A stretch of DNA of 64,000 nucleotides from QVMG01 sp032073245 (GTDB lineage: Bacteria > Bacteroidota > Bacteroidia > Bacteroidales > Tannerellaceae), in contig DAMANX010000012.1 in assembly GCA_032073245.1 (NCBI GenBank), positions 78,320 to 142,319 on the forward strand. The letters are read 5' to 3'. Below the pieces are notes generated by a model. That model made no database searches. It was not told the origin of the DNA and saw nothing but the letters and a program-made list of their open reading frames with translations. Position numbers and translations under genes: made by a program. Below are positions 8,638 through 17,056 of the stretch, piece after piece. Numbering within the stretch: the stretch's first letter is position 1; every line of letters begins with the position of its first letter.

Positions 8638-9846
8638 ATGACTACTAAATTTCTGCTTTCTTCTGAAGATACTACACGGAATGCATTACTTAAGAAAAAG
8701 ATTATACATTATTATATAGCAAATGGCGATGCTACTATTGCTGAGCTTTGCAAAGAAATGAATCTCAGTATTCCTACAGTTACTAAGTTAATTGGAGAAC
8801 TACAGGAAGATGGCTATATAGTCGATTTTGGAAAACAAGAAACGAGTGGTGGGCGCAAACCAAGTATTTACGGACTAAATCCGGCTTCAGGCTATTTCAT
8901 AGGTGTAGATGTATTACGTGATAGGATTAACCTTGGAATACTTGATTTCAAAGGAGATAAAATACGTATAGAAGAAAATATTCCTTATAATCTGGAGAAC
9001 ACTCCGGTTGCATTGGAACAACTTTGTGTTTGTATAGAGTCTTTTATTAATCAACAAACAATTTCCCGTGATAAGATTCTTGCCGTAGGAGTTAATATTT
9101 CCGGACGGGTTAATCCTGTTTCGGGTTTTAGTTATAGTATTTTTTATTTTCAGGAAAAGCCTTTAGCCCAGAGTCTTGAAGAAAGATTGCAATTGAAGGT
9201 ATATATTGAAAATGATACTCGTGCAATGGCCTACGGTGAATATATGCAGGGAGTAGTCAAAGGAGAAAAAAATATCCTTTTCATTAATATGAGTTGGGGA
9301 TTAGGCTTGGGCATTATAATTGATGGAAAGGTCTATTATGGTAAGTCAGGCTTTTCCGGTGAACTAGGACATTTTTGTATGTTTGATAATGAAATCCTTT
9401 GTCATTGCGGTAAAAAAGGCTGCCTTGAAACAGAAGCATCCGGTTCTGCTTTGCATCGTATTTTGTATGAACGTTACAGAGAAGGTAGTAGCACAATCCT
9501 TTCCAAGAAGATCGATAAAGGTGAGCTTATCGGGTTAAATGACTTAATGGAAGCAATCCAGAAAGAAGATGTCCTCAGCATTGAAATTCTTGAAAAGATG
9601 GGTGTAAACCTTGGAAAAGGTATTGCAGGCTTGATGAATATATTTAATCCCGAACTTGTAATTTTGGGCGGTACCCTATTTCAAAGCGATGAATACCTTT
9701 TATTACCAATAAAAAGTGCAATACGTAAATATTCTTTGAATCTAGTAAGCCAGGATACCGAATTTAAAATATCTAAATTGAAGGAAAGAGCAGGTATTAT
9801 TGGGGCATGTTTATTAGCAAGAAGCAAAATTCTGGGTATAATTTGA
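8638..9846 (+). CDS. ROK-family transcriptional regulator (probable nan locus regulator)
   Basis: 402 aa, with an N-terminal winged helix-turn-helix (about residues 20-80, IAELCKEMNLSIPTVTKLIGEL) followed by a ROK sugar-sensing domain of the NagC/Mlc type. The zinc site GHFCMF...CHCGKKGCLE is present, as is ENDTRAMAYGE, which corresponds to the catalytic Asp loop of ROK kinases. The phosphate loop (GVDVLRDRINLGIL) lacks the usual DxGGT, so it is a sensor rather than a kinase. It precedes nanA in the same direction and most likely senses a sialic acid catabolite such as ManNAc, GlcNAc or a phosphate. The ligand is an inference. Confidence 0.85.
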   Translation: MTTKFLLSSEDTTRNALLKKKIIHYYIANGDATIAELCKEMNLSIPTVTKLIGELQEDGYIVDFGKQETSGGRKPSIYGLNPASGYFIGVDVLRDRINLGILDFKGDKIRIEENIPYNLENTPVALEQLCVCIESFINQQTISRDKILAVGVNISGRVNPVSGFSYSIFYFQEKPLAQSLEERLQLKVYIENDTRAMAYGEYMQGVVKGEKNILFINMSWGLGLGIIIDGKVYYGKSGFSGELGHFCMFDNEILCHCGKKGCLETEASGSALHRILYERYREGSSTILSKKIDKGELIGLNDLMEAIQKEDVLSIEILEKMGVNLGKGIAGLMNIFNPELVILGGTLFQSDEYLLLPIKSAIRKYSLNLVSQDTEFKISKLKERAGIIGACLLARSKILGII

Positions 9847-9900
9847 AATATGGAATGACTTACTAACCTAGAGTGGTTTTAATTTAATGATGCAATAGAG

Positions 9901-9935
9901 AAACACAGATTAGAATTGTTTAGTCTGTGTTTTTT
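9901..9935 (+). terminator. Terminator of the ROK regulator gene
   Basis: Stem AAACACAGA (9901-9909) pairs perfectly with TCTGTGTTT (9924-9932) and runs into a T tract. It separates the regulator from the nan operon, so nanA must have its own promoter. Confidence 0.75.
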
Positions 9936-10050
9936 ATGCTCTGTTTGCTTATATTACTGATGTTTTTTTGACTAAACTATTATATTAAAGCCTGTAACAA
10001 ATGATACGCGTACTCTGTTAATTATTTTTACTATCGGAGTGGTCGAAAGA

Positions 10051-10111
10051 AAAATATTTTAATATTTTATTAAATGTATAGATTATTATTAAAATATTTT
10101 ATTTATGTTTG
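10051..10111 (+). promoter_or_regulatory. Predicted nan operon promoter with two ROK operator candidates
   Basis: TATGTTTG (10104-10111) fits the -7 consensus TAnnTTTG; no good TTTG lies at -33. The perfect palindrome AAAATATTTT occurs at 10051-10060 and 10091-10100. The second copy continues as ATTTAT, just as the copy before the ROK gene (8561-8576) does. NagC/Mlc-type ROK proteins bind AT-rich palindromes, so these are plausible operators. Confidence 0.5.
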
Positions 10112-10159
10112 CATTGTAATTAAAATGTAATATCTAATACCTACAAAATAGCACAAATC

Positions 10160-11077
10160 ATGGAAAAAATTAAAGGATTAATAAATGCGCCATTTACACC
10201 TTTCTACGAAAATGGTGAGGTGAACTACGAACCAATTGCCGGGTATGCTAAACTTCTGGTGAACAATGGCCTGAAAGGGGTCTTTATTAACGGCTCTTCC
10301 GGAGAAGGATATATGTTGACGGATGAAGAACGTATTCAATTGGCGGAAAAATGGATGGAGGTAGCTCCAAAAGATTTTAAAGTGATTGTGCATGTCGGCA
10401 GTACCTGTGTTAAATCAAGCCGTAAACTGGCTGCTCATGCACAGAAGATAGGTGCTTGGGGTATTGGTGCTATGGCTACTCCTTTTCCACGGATCGCACG
10501 GGTAGAAGAATTAGTGAAATATTGCGAGGAGATTGCTTTGGGTGCACCTGAGCTTCCTTTTTACTATTATCATATTCCGGCATTTAATAATGCTTTTCTT
10601 CCGATGGTGGAATTTCTGAAAGCCGTGGATGGACGCATACCTAATTTTGCAGGTATTAAATATACATATGAAAGTCTGTATGAATACAATCAATGCAGAT
10701 TGTATAAAGATGGCAAATTCGATATGTTGCACGGTCAGGATGAGACTATTCTTCCTTGTCTTGCAATGGGTGGTGCACAGGGTGGAATTGGCGGAACTAC
10801 AAATTATAACGGAAAGGAATTAAATGGTATCCTTGAGGCATGGGCTGCAGGAGATCTGGAAACTGCTCGTGAAAAACAAAACTTCTCACAAGAAGTTATT
10901 AATGTGATTTGTAATTATCGGGGTAATATAGTTGGGGGAAAACGTATTATGAAACTGATTGGTCTGGATCTGGGCAAGAACCGTACCCCATTCCGCAATA
11001 TGACTGATGAAGAAGAGGTCGCTATGAAGGCAGAACTTGAAGCGATAAACTTCTTCGAAAGATGTAATAAATTTTAA
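10160..11077 (+). CDS. nanA: N-acetylneuraminate lyase
   Basis: Cleaves N-acetylneuraminate to N-acetylmannosamine and pyruvate in the cytosol. It is a 305-aa TIM barrel of the dihydrodipicolinate synthase family. The pyruvate-binding loop GSSGEGYML is at about residues 45-53. The catalytic Tyr137 lies in YYYHIPAF, and Lys167 in GIKYT forms the Schiff base; both positions correspond well to the E. coli enzyme. It is the first gene of the nan operon, followed by the epimerase and transporter genes. Confidence 0.95.
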   Translation: MEKIKGLINAPFTPFYENGEVNYEPIAGYAKLLVNNGLKGVFINGSSGEGYMLTDEERIQLAEKWMEVAPKDFKVIVHVGSTCVKSSRKLAAHAQKIGAWGIGAMATPFPRIARVEELVKYCEEIALGAPELPFYYYHIPAFNNAFLPMVEFLKAVDGRIPNFAGIKYTYESLYEYNQCRLYKDGKFDMLHGQDETILPCLAMGGAQGGIGGTTNYNGKELNGILEAWAAGDLETAREKQNFSQEVINVICNYRGNIVGGKRIMKLIGLDLGKNRTPFRNMTDEEEVAMKAELEAINFFERCNKF

Positions 11078-11140
11078 ACTGTCAATAACACAGATAAGCA
11101 CATAACTAGCGCTACAATACTTGAAAAAAACTCTTTTTAT

Positions 11141-11245
11141 ATGAAACGAGCCATTAAAACTGTTTCGCCAGAGGCGATGACATTGCTGCGAGTTCCATAC
11201 GACCAAAATATACAAAATAAAATAATGACGTATGAAAATGCCTGA
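11141..11245 (+). CDS. Possible small protein overlapping nanE start (speculative)
   Basis: A 34-codon frame from ATG 11141 to TGA 11243 fills most of the 154-bp gap between nanA and the epimerase gene and overlaps the epimerase start (11232) by 14 bp. It begins MKRAIKTVSPEAM. I recognise no family. The overlap would fit translational coupling, but a chance frame of this length is easily possible. Confidence 0.15.
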   Translation: MKRAIKTVSPEAMTLLRVPYDQNIQNKIMTYENA

Positions 11246-12434
11246 TACAATATGCAATCCTGCCGAATACATTAGTTTTTGGAAGGACTCTTATAGGAAT
11301 GATTTAATCACCGATATTCTTCCCTTTTGGCTTAAAAATGGCTGGGATAGAGAAAATGGTGGATATTTTACTTGTCTTGATCGTGACGGTTCTTTGATGG
11401 ATTCGATGAAATCGGTTTGGTTTCAGGGTCGGTTCGCTTATATTCTGGCTTTGGCCTATAACCGGATTGAGAAGAATGAAGAATGGTTGATTGCTTGTAA
11501 AAGTGGAATAGATTTTATAGAAAAACATTGCTTTGATACGGATGAACGTATGTTTTTTGAAGTAACTGCGAGCGGAGTTCCTGTACGTAAACGTAGGTAT
11601 GCTTTCTCTGAAACATTTGCTGCGATTGCTATGGCGCAATATGCGATTGCTTCGGGGGATAATAGTTACTCAGAAAAAGCAGTTGCTCTGTTTAAAAATA
11701 CTCTTCGGTATATGCGAACACCCGGTCTGCTGGAACCTAAATATCGAGAAGGCTTTATTGCAAAAGGGCATTCTCCTTGTATGATTTTGATTGATACTGC
11801 TGCGCGGATAAGAGAGGCGATTCAGGATCCAGTACTTGACGAAGAAATTGATAATTCTATTAAGGAATTACGCCGTGACTTTATCAAGCCTGAGTTTAAA
11901 ACTATTCTTGAAACTGTTGGGGCGAATGGGGAATTTATTGATTCTATCGCCGGCCGTACTATAAACCCGGGACATTCTATTGAAACGGCATGGTTTTTAC
12001 TCGAAGAGGCTAAACATCGTAATTGGGATACTGATCTGACAAAGCTAGGTCTTACCCTATTGGATTGGGCCTGGGAATGGGGATGGGATAAAACCTACGG
12101 TGGAATCAGTTATTTTAAAGATTGTAAAGGATTACCTCCTCAAGACTACTGGCATGATATGAAGTTCTGGTGGCCACAATCGGAAGCTATAATAGCTACA
12201 CTTTATGGCTATCATGCTTCAGGTGATGTGAAATATCTTGAAATGCATAAACAGATAAGTGATTATACATATACCCGTTTTCCGGATAAAGAATATGGGG
12301 AATGGTTTGGTTATTTTCATTATGATGGAACATTATCCCAGCAAGCCAAAGGGAATATGTTTAAAGGTCCGTTCCACATTCCTCGAATGATGCTGAAATG
12401 CCATGAACTTTGTGGCGAAACACTTAAGAAGTAA
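11232..12434 (+). CDS. nanE: N-acylglucosamine 2-epimerase (AGE/renin-binding family)
   Basis: Epimerises N-acetylmannosamine to N-acetylglucosamine, the step after NanA. At 400 aa it has the length of the alpha/alpha-barrel AGE family, not of the TIM-barrel ManNAc-6-P epimerase. Recognisable family segments include NGGYFTCLDRDGSLMDSMKSVWFQGRFAYI near the N-terminus, NPGHSIETAWFLLE with a conserved His, and KFWWPQSEAI. Because it acts on the unphosphorylated sugar, the pathway needs a later GlcNAc kinase, which is not encoded in this window. Met at 11238 is an alternative start. Confidence 0.9.
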   Translation: MKMPDTICNPAEYISFWKDSYRNDLITDILPFWLKNGWDRENGGYFTCLDRDGSLMDSMKSVWFQGRFAYILALAYNRIEKNEEWLIACKSGIDFIEKHCFDTDERMFFEVTASGVPVRKRRYAFSETFAAIAMAQYAIASGDNSYSEKAVALFKNTLRYMRTPGLLEPKYREGFIAKGHSPCMILIDTAARIREAIQDPVLDEEIDNSIKELRRDFIKPEFKTILETVGANGEFIDSIAGRTINPGHSIETAWFLLEEAKHRNWDTDLTKLGLTLLDWAWEWGWDKTYGGISYFKDCKGLPPQDYWHDMKFWWPQSEAIIATLYGYHASGDVKYLEMHKQISDYTYTRFPDKEYGEWFGYFHYDGTLSQQAKGNMFKGPFHIPRMMLKCHELCGETLKK

Positions 12435-12464
12435 TAATTAAATTAAGACTTTGTTTACCTCAAT

Positions 12465-13715
12465 ATGATGCAAAATAAAAAGTATTATCCCTGGATAGTT
12501 GTCGGATTATTATGGGTAGTTGCTCTTCTCAATTATCTTGACCGACAGATGCTTTCTACGATGAAATCGGCCATGATGGTCGATATCGTGGAATTGGAAA
12601 CTGCCGCTAATTTTGGCCGCCTGATGGCTGTGTTCCTGTGGATATACGGTCTGATGAGTCCTGTGGCCGGAATGATTGCCGATAGGATAAACCGTAAATG
12701 GCTCATTGTGGGTAGTCTTTTCGTATGGTCATTTGTGACGTTAATGATGGGTTATTGTACTAGCTATGATCAGATATATATTCTACGTGCCATCATGGGG
12801 GTAAGTGAAGCTTTGTATATACCGGCTGGATTAGCTTTAATTGCCGATTATCATACGGATAAAACACGTTCGCTAGCAGTTGGAATTCACATGACCGGAT
12901 TATATGTAGGACAGGCTTTAGGTGGTTTTGGAGCAACTATTGCCAGTGCATATTCTTGGGAAACTACTTTTCATACCTTTGGAATTATCGGAATAGTTTA
13001 CAGTGCTATACTTATTCTTTTTCTCCGCGAAAAGAAAGACCATAATGTACAACCTCAATTACTGACAGATCATCCGAAAGAGAATCCGGTAAAAGGAGCA
13101 TTTAAAGGTTTGGGTGTTGTATTAACAAATATATCATTCTGGGTGATTCTGTTTTATTTTGCAACACCCAGTTTGCCGGGATGGGCTACTAAAAATTGGT
13201 TACCTACCTTATTTGCCGAAAATCTTTCAATAGATATGACACAGGCAGGTCCACTGTCAACAATAACAATAGCATTATCCTCTTTTATCGGTGTTATTTT
13301 CGGAGGGATTCTATCTGATAAGTGGGTACAAAAGAATTTACGGGGGCGTATTTATACAGGTGCTATCGGTTTGGCGCTGACCATTCCCGCTTTATTGTTG
13401 CTTGGCTTTGGTCATAGTTTCATTACAATCATTGGGGGTGGGCTTTGTTTTGGTATTGGTTATGGTATGTTTGATGCCAATAATATGCCGATTTTGTGCC
13501 AGTTTATATCTCCCCGTTATCGTGCAACGGCATACGGCATTATGAATATGACCGGTGTATTTGCCGGAGCTGCCATTACAAATGTGTTGGGTAAATCAAC
13601 GGATGCAGGTAACCTCGGACATGATTTTGCTATGCTTGCCGGGGTAGTTCTTTTCGCTCTTATTATACAGTTAGCTTTTTTACGTCCTAAAGTCGCAAGT
13701 ATGAAGGACGATTAA
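12465..13715 (+). CDS. nanT: MFS transporter, probable sialic acid importer (NanT-type)
   Basis: A 416-aa inner-membrane carrier with 12 predicted membrane segments. It starts with LNYLDRQMLSTMKSAM, the same ACS-type motif as the hexuronate carrier at 5433, and contains ADRINRKWLIVGSLFVWS (MFS loop motif). It lies 30 bp after the epimerase and 50 bp before susC. Position makes it the inner-membrane step for sialic acid delivered to the periplasm by SusC/D. Substrate assignment rests on context and on the known Bacteroidetes nan gene order, not on a diagnostic residue. Confidence 0.82.
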   Translation: MMQNKKYYPWIVVGLLWVVALLNYLDRQMLSTMKSAMMVDIVELETAANFGRLMAVFLWIYGLMSPVAGMIADRINRKWLIVGSLFVWSFVTLMMGYCTSYDQIYILRAIMGVSEALYIPAGLALIADYHTDKTRSLAVGIHMTGLYVGQALGGFGATIASAYSWETTFHTFGIIGIVYSAILILFLREKKDHNVQPQLLTDHPKENPVKGAFKGLGVVLTNISFWVILFYFATPSLPGWATKNWLPTLFAENLSIDMTQAGPLSTITIALSSFIGVIFGGILSDKWVQKNLRGRIYTGAIGLALTIPALLLLGFGHSFITIIGGGLCFGIGYGMFDANNMPILCQFISPRYRATAYGIMNMTGVFAGAAITNVLGKSTDAGNLGHDFAMLAGVVLFALIIQLAFLRPKVASMKDD

Positions 13716-13765
13716 AATTCGCGCCACAATATTATTTTTTTATTAATAACAAATATCAATTCATT

Positions 13766-16700
13766 ATGAAGAAAAATCTATTGATTTGGATGTTTGCTCT
13801 GGTCCTTCCTACCCTTATGTGGGGACAAGAGCGGGCTGTAATCACAGGAACAGTGCTCGATGCCAACAAAGAAGGTGTCATAGGAGCGTCTGTTTATGAA
13901 AAAGGAACCACAAACGGAACCGTTACTGATTATGATGGGAATTATTCCCTAACCGTTAATGACAAAAATTCCACGCTTGTCATTTCTTTTATTGGATATA
14001 AAACACTTGAAATTTCTTTAGCCGGGCAAACGGTTGTGAATGTACAGCTTCAGGAAGACTCTGAAATGCTGGATGAAGTGGTTGTAACCGGTTATGGGGG
14101 TTCGCAAAAGCGTGCTACTCTGACAACGGCTATTTCCAAGATGGACAATAAAGTACTGGAAAGTGCTGCATTCGGGAATGTGGGGTCGGCTTTACAGGGA
14201 ACTGTAACCGGTCTGCGGGTTGTCACAACTAGTGGACAACCGGGTGAAAATCCAAACATTGTACTTCGTGGTGGAGCTACTATCTCGGGCAATAATAATG
14301 GAGCATTGATTATTGTCGATGGGATTGTACGTGAAAGTATGGAGGGAATTGCCTCTGATGATATAGAATCAATGCAGGTGCTGAAAGATGCCGCTTCTAC
14401 AGCTATTTATGGAGCTCGTGCTAATGGAGGTGTAATTCTGATCGAAACAAAAAAAGGAAAAGCAGGGGTTGCCTCTGTGAATTATAAGTTTAAAATGGGT
14501 ATCAATTCTGCCCGTGAAGGTTATCAGTTCCTGAATGGTGAAGAGTATATTTATTATAATCGTTTGGGATACAAACGGGCAAACAGAACAAATGTAGATA
14601 CCCAACAGGGATATGGTATCGGTAATACGGCTTATGATATACGCTATCTTTCAGATGAGACAGCTCATTTGCAACAAGAAGGATGGTCGTCGATGGCTGA
14701 CCCATTCTATGAAGGAAGAACAATACTTTTCAAAGATTATAGCGGAGACTTAAGTAAAGCTGTTTTCAACAATTCGGCAATGACACAAGATCACCACGTA
14801 AGTTTCTCAGGAGGAAGTGATAAAGGAACTTTCAACGGTAGTTTGGGCTATTATGATGAAGATGGGGCTGTGAACGGAACAGGATTACAACGTTTTACTG
14901 GTTCTCTGAATGCTTCTTATAAAGTTCTCCCAATTCTGACTGTAAGGATGGGTGCCACTTATTCATGGCAAACTAAACCGTCTTTGTGGATCGGTACCGA
15001 CCAGATGTTCTATCGTGTACGTTCACAACGGCCTACATGGAATCCATGGTTGGAAGATGGTAGTCCTGCTTCTGGTTTTGGTAGTGCCGATGGAAATCCG
15101 TTGTATTGGAAAGATAAATATACCCGTAAGAACAGTACTCGTCTTTCAACGTACAGTGCTGGTTTTACTCTGGATCTTATTCCAAAGAAACTGGTGTTGA
15201 ACGGAAATGCATCTTTATATCATAACGATTATCAATATGAAACATTTAATAAGGCTACTCAACAACAAAATCAGAGTTCTCCCAATACTGTTCGTGCAGC
15301 AAGCGCTTACTACCGCAAGAAAAATCAGCAACAGGTAAATGCGACATTGACATACACAGATACATTTGCTGAAAAGCATAATCTTGATGTGATGCTGGGA
15401 GGGGAATATTATAATTATCATCAATTTGTATTCGAAGCTAACACACAGGGTTCTCCTACGGATGATATACCGACATTGAATGCCGGTTCGGAACGTACAA
15501 AAACAACATCAGAGAAAACGGGATATCGTATTTTATCCGCTTTTGGACGTGCTAACTATAACTATGATATGAAATATCTTTTTTCAGTAACAGCTCGTTA
15601 TGATGGTATTTCCCGTTTGATCGACAACCGTTGGGGTTTCTTCCCTGGTGTATCGGCAGGATGGAATATTATGGAAGAGTCGTTTTGGAAAGAATCTTCT
15701 ATCTCTAATATAGTTTCTAACCTGAAACCACGTATTAGTTACGGGATGAACGGGAACGTGTCTTCCATCGGTAATTTTGATGCTTATGGTCTTTACAAAC
15801 AGACTACTGACTACGCAGGAAGTACCGGATTCTGGAATAGCACATTGGTGAATAGCGGCTTGCGTTGGGAACAGAGCCAGACTTTTGAAGTCGGACTTGA
15901 TTTTAGTTTCTTCAATAATCGCCTGAGCTTTATTGTTGATTATTATGATCGTCGTACCAAAGATTTGCTAACCAGTTTGAATCTACCCGGTTATACCGGA
16001 TTTAATTCTATTACTACCAACTTGGGAACCTTACAGAATCGTGGGTTAGAGCTGGAAGTAAAAGCTAATATCCTGAACCTTCAGAATGGTTTCACCTGGG
16101 ATATGTCTGCTAATATTACGACAGTGGCCAATAAAGTATTAAAATTGCCTTATAATGGTAATGAGAATAATCGTCAGGGTGGTGTGCAGGTATGGGATCC
16201 TAAAAAAGGTGAACTGACATGGCTCGGGGCTACCGAAGAAGGTGGTAAGCTGGGTGTTATTTATGGCTACAAACAGGAGCATATCTTTACGGATTGGGAT
16301 GATGTAAGACAACATGCCAACAACCGGATTGATGAAGTGGGTAACTTGTATGGGCCGGGATTAGCATCGGAATATGAAGGAAAGACAGGATGGCAACCGA
16401 TTGAACCGGGTGATGTTAATTGGGCGGATCTGAATGGTGATGGTGTGATTAACGGATACGACCGGGTAAAAATAGGTAATATATTCCCTACTGCTATGGG
16501 AGGTTTCTCTACTACTTTCGGCTATAAGGCTATCTCGTTGCATGCTCGTTTTGATTATGCTTTGGGGCATACTATTTATAATGACCTTGCTGCCCGTTCC
16601 ATCGGACAATATCAGGGAGCTTTCAATATTATCGATATGGTGAAAGATACATGGAGCGAAGAGAATCCACATTCTGATCTGCCTAAGTTCTATTATGCTG

Positions 16701-17032
16701 ATCAGTTGAGTAAGAAAAACATTACACGTTCCAACAATGCAAACTATAGTGTGAATAACAATAGTTCCCGTTTTTATGAAAAAGGAGATTATCTGGCATT
16801 GCGTGAATTGACGCTTCGTTATGAATTGCCTAAAAGCTTGATAAGTAAAGCATTTATTCAAAATGCTTCTGTTTATGTGACCGGACAAAATCTGGGCTAT
16901 ATTACAGGTTATTCGGGTGCAACACCGGAACCTTTGACACCCGGAAATTCGGATGGTAACAATAAAGGTATCGATTTGGGAGGTTATCCTATTCCACGAA
17001 CATACCTCTTTGGTTTATCACTTACTTTTTAA
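13766..17032 (+). CDS. SusC-family TonB-dependent outer membrane receptor (NanO-like)
   Basis: 1088 aa. A signal peptide (MKKNLLIWMFALVLPTLMWG) is followed by a carboxypeptidase-D-like regulatory domain (about residues 25-110), the TonB-box/plug region starting at LDEVVVTGYGG, and a long beta-barrel ending in YLFGLSLTF with the usual C-terminal Phe. There is no STN domain, so signalling to an anti-sigma factor is not expected. With the SusD lipoprotein 24 bp downstream it forms an outer-membrane importer. The neighbours indicate free or oligosaccharide-bound sialic acid as cargo, as in the Tannerella forsythia and Bacteroides fragilis nan loci. Confidence 0.93.
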   Translation: MKKNLLIWMFALVLPTLMWGQERAVITGTVLDANKEGVIGASVYEKGTTNGTVTDYDGNYSLTVNDKNSTLVISFIGYKTLEISLAGQTVVNVQLQEDSEMLDEVVVTGYGGSQKRATLTTAISKMDNKVLESAAFGNVGSALQGTVTGLRVVTTSGQPGENPNIVLRGGATISGNNNGALIIVDGIVRESMEGIASDDIESMQVLKDAASTAIYGARANGGVILIETKKGKAGVASVNYKFKMGINSAREGYQFLNGEEYIYYNRLGYKRANRTNVDTQQGYGIGNTAYDIRYLSDETAHLQQEGWSSMADPFYEGRTILFKDYSGDLSKAVFNNSAMTQDHHVSFSGGSDKGTFNGSLGYYDEDGAVNGTGLQRFTGSLNASYKVLPILTVRMGATYSWQTKPSLWIGTDQMFYRVRSQRPTWNPWLEDGSPASGFGSADGNPLYWKDKYTRKNSTRLSTYSAGFTLDLIPKKLVLNGNASLYHNDYQYETFNKATQQQNQSSPNTVRAASAYYRKKNQQQVNATLTYTDTFAEKHNLDVMLGGEYYNYHQFVFEANTQGSPTDDIPTLNAGSERTKTTSEKTGYRILSAFGRANYNYDMKYLFSVTARYDGISRLIDNRWGFFPGVSAGWNIMEESFWKESSISNIVSNLKPRISYGMNGNVSSIGNFDAYGLYKQTTDYAGSTGFWNSTLVNSGLRWEQSQTFEVGLDFSFFNNRLSFIVDYYDRRTKDLLTSLNLPGYTGFNSITTNLGTLQNRGLELEVKANILNLQNGFTWDMSANITTVANKVLKLPYNGNENNRQGGVQVWDPKKGELTWLGATEEGGKLGVIYGYKQEHIFTDWDDVRQHANNRIDEVGNLYGPGLASEYEGKTGWQPIEPGDVNWADLNGDGVINGYDRVKIGNIFPTAMGGFSTTFGYKAISLHARFDYALGHTIYNDLAARSIGQYQGAFNIIDMVKDTWSEENPHSDLPKFYYADQLSKKNITRSNNANYSVNNNSSRFYEKGDYLALRELTLRYELPKSLISKAFIQNASVYVTGQNLGYITGYSGATPEPLTPGNSDGNNKGIDLGGYPIPRTYLFGLSLTF

Positions 17033-17056
17033 TTTAATAAATCAATAGTATACAAT

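Larger units (their letters stand above)
9847..10159. other. Intergenic region, ROK gene to nanA
   Basis: 313 bp without a credible gene. It holds a Rho-independent terminator (9901-9935), two AAAATATTTT palindromes (10051-10060 and 10091-10100) and a -7 element before nanA (10104-10111). The last 120 bp are extremely AT-rich. Confidence 0.7.

Noticed and set aside
8638..9846. GlcNAc/ManNAc kinase (ROK kinase)
   Set aside because: An N-terminal helix-turn-helix is present and the phosphate-binding loop is degenerate, so it is a regulator; the kinase step is missing from the window.
16361..16888. 175-codon antisense frame inside susC
   Set aside because: The sense strand encodes the conserved beta-barrel; no promoter or domain supports the antisense frame.
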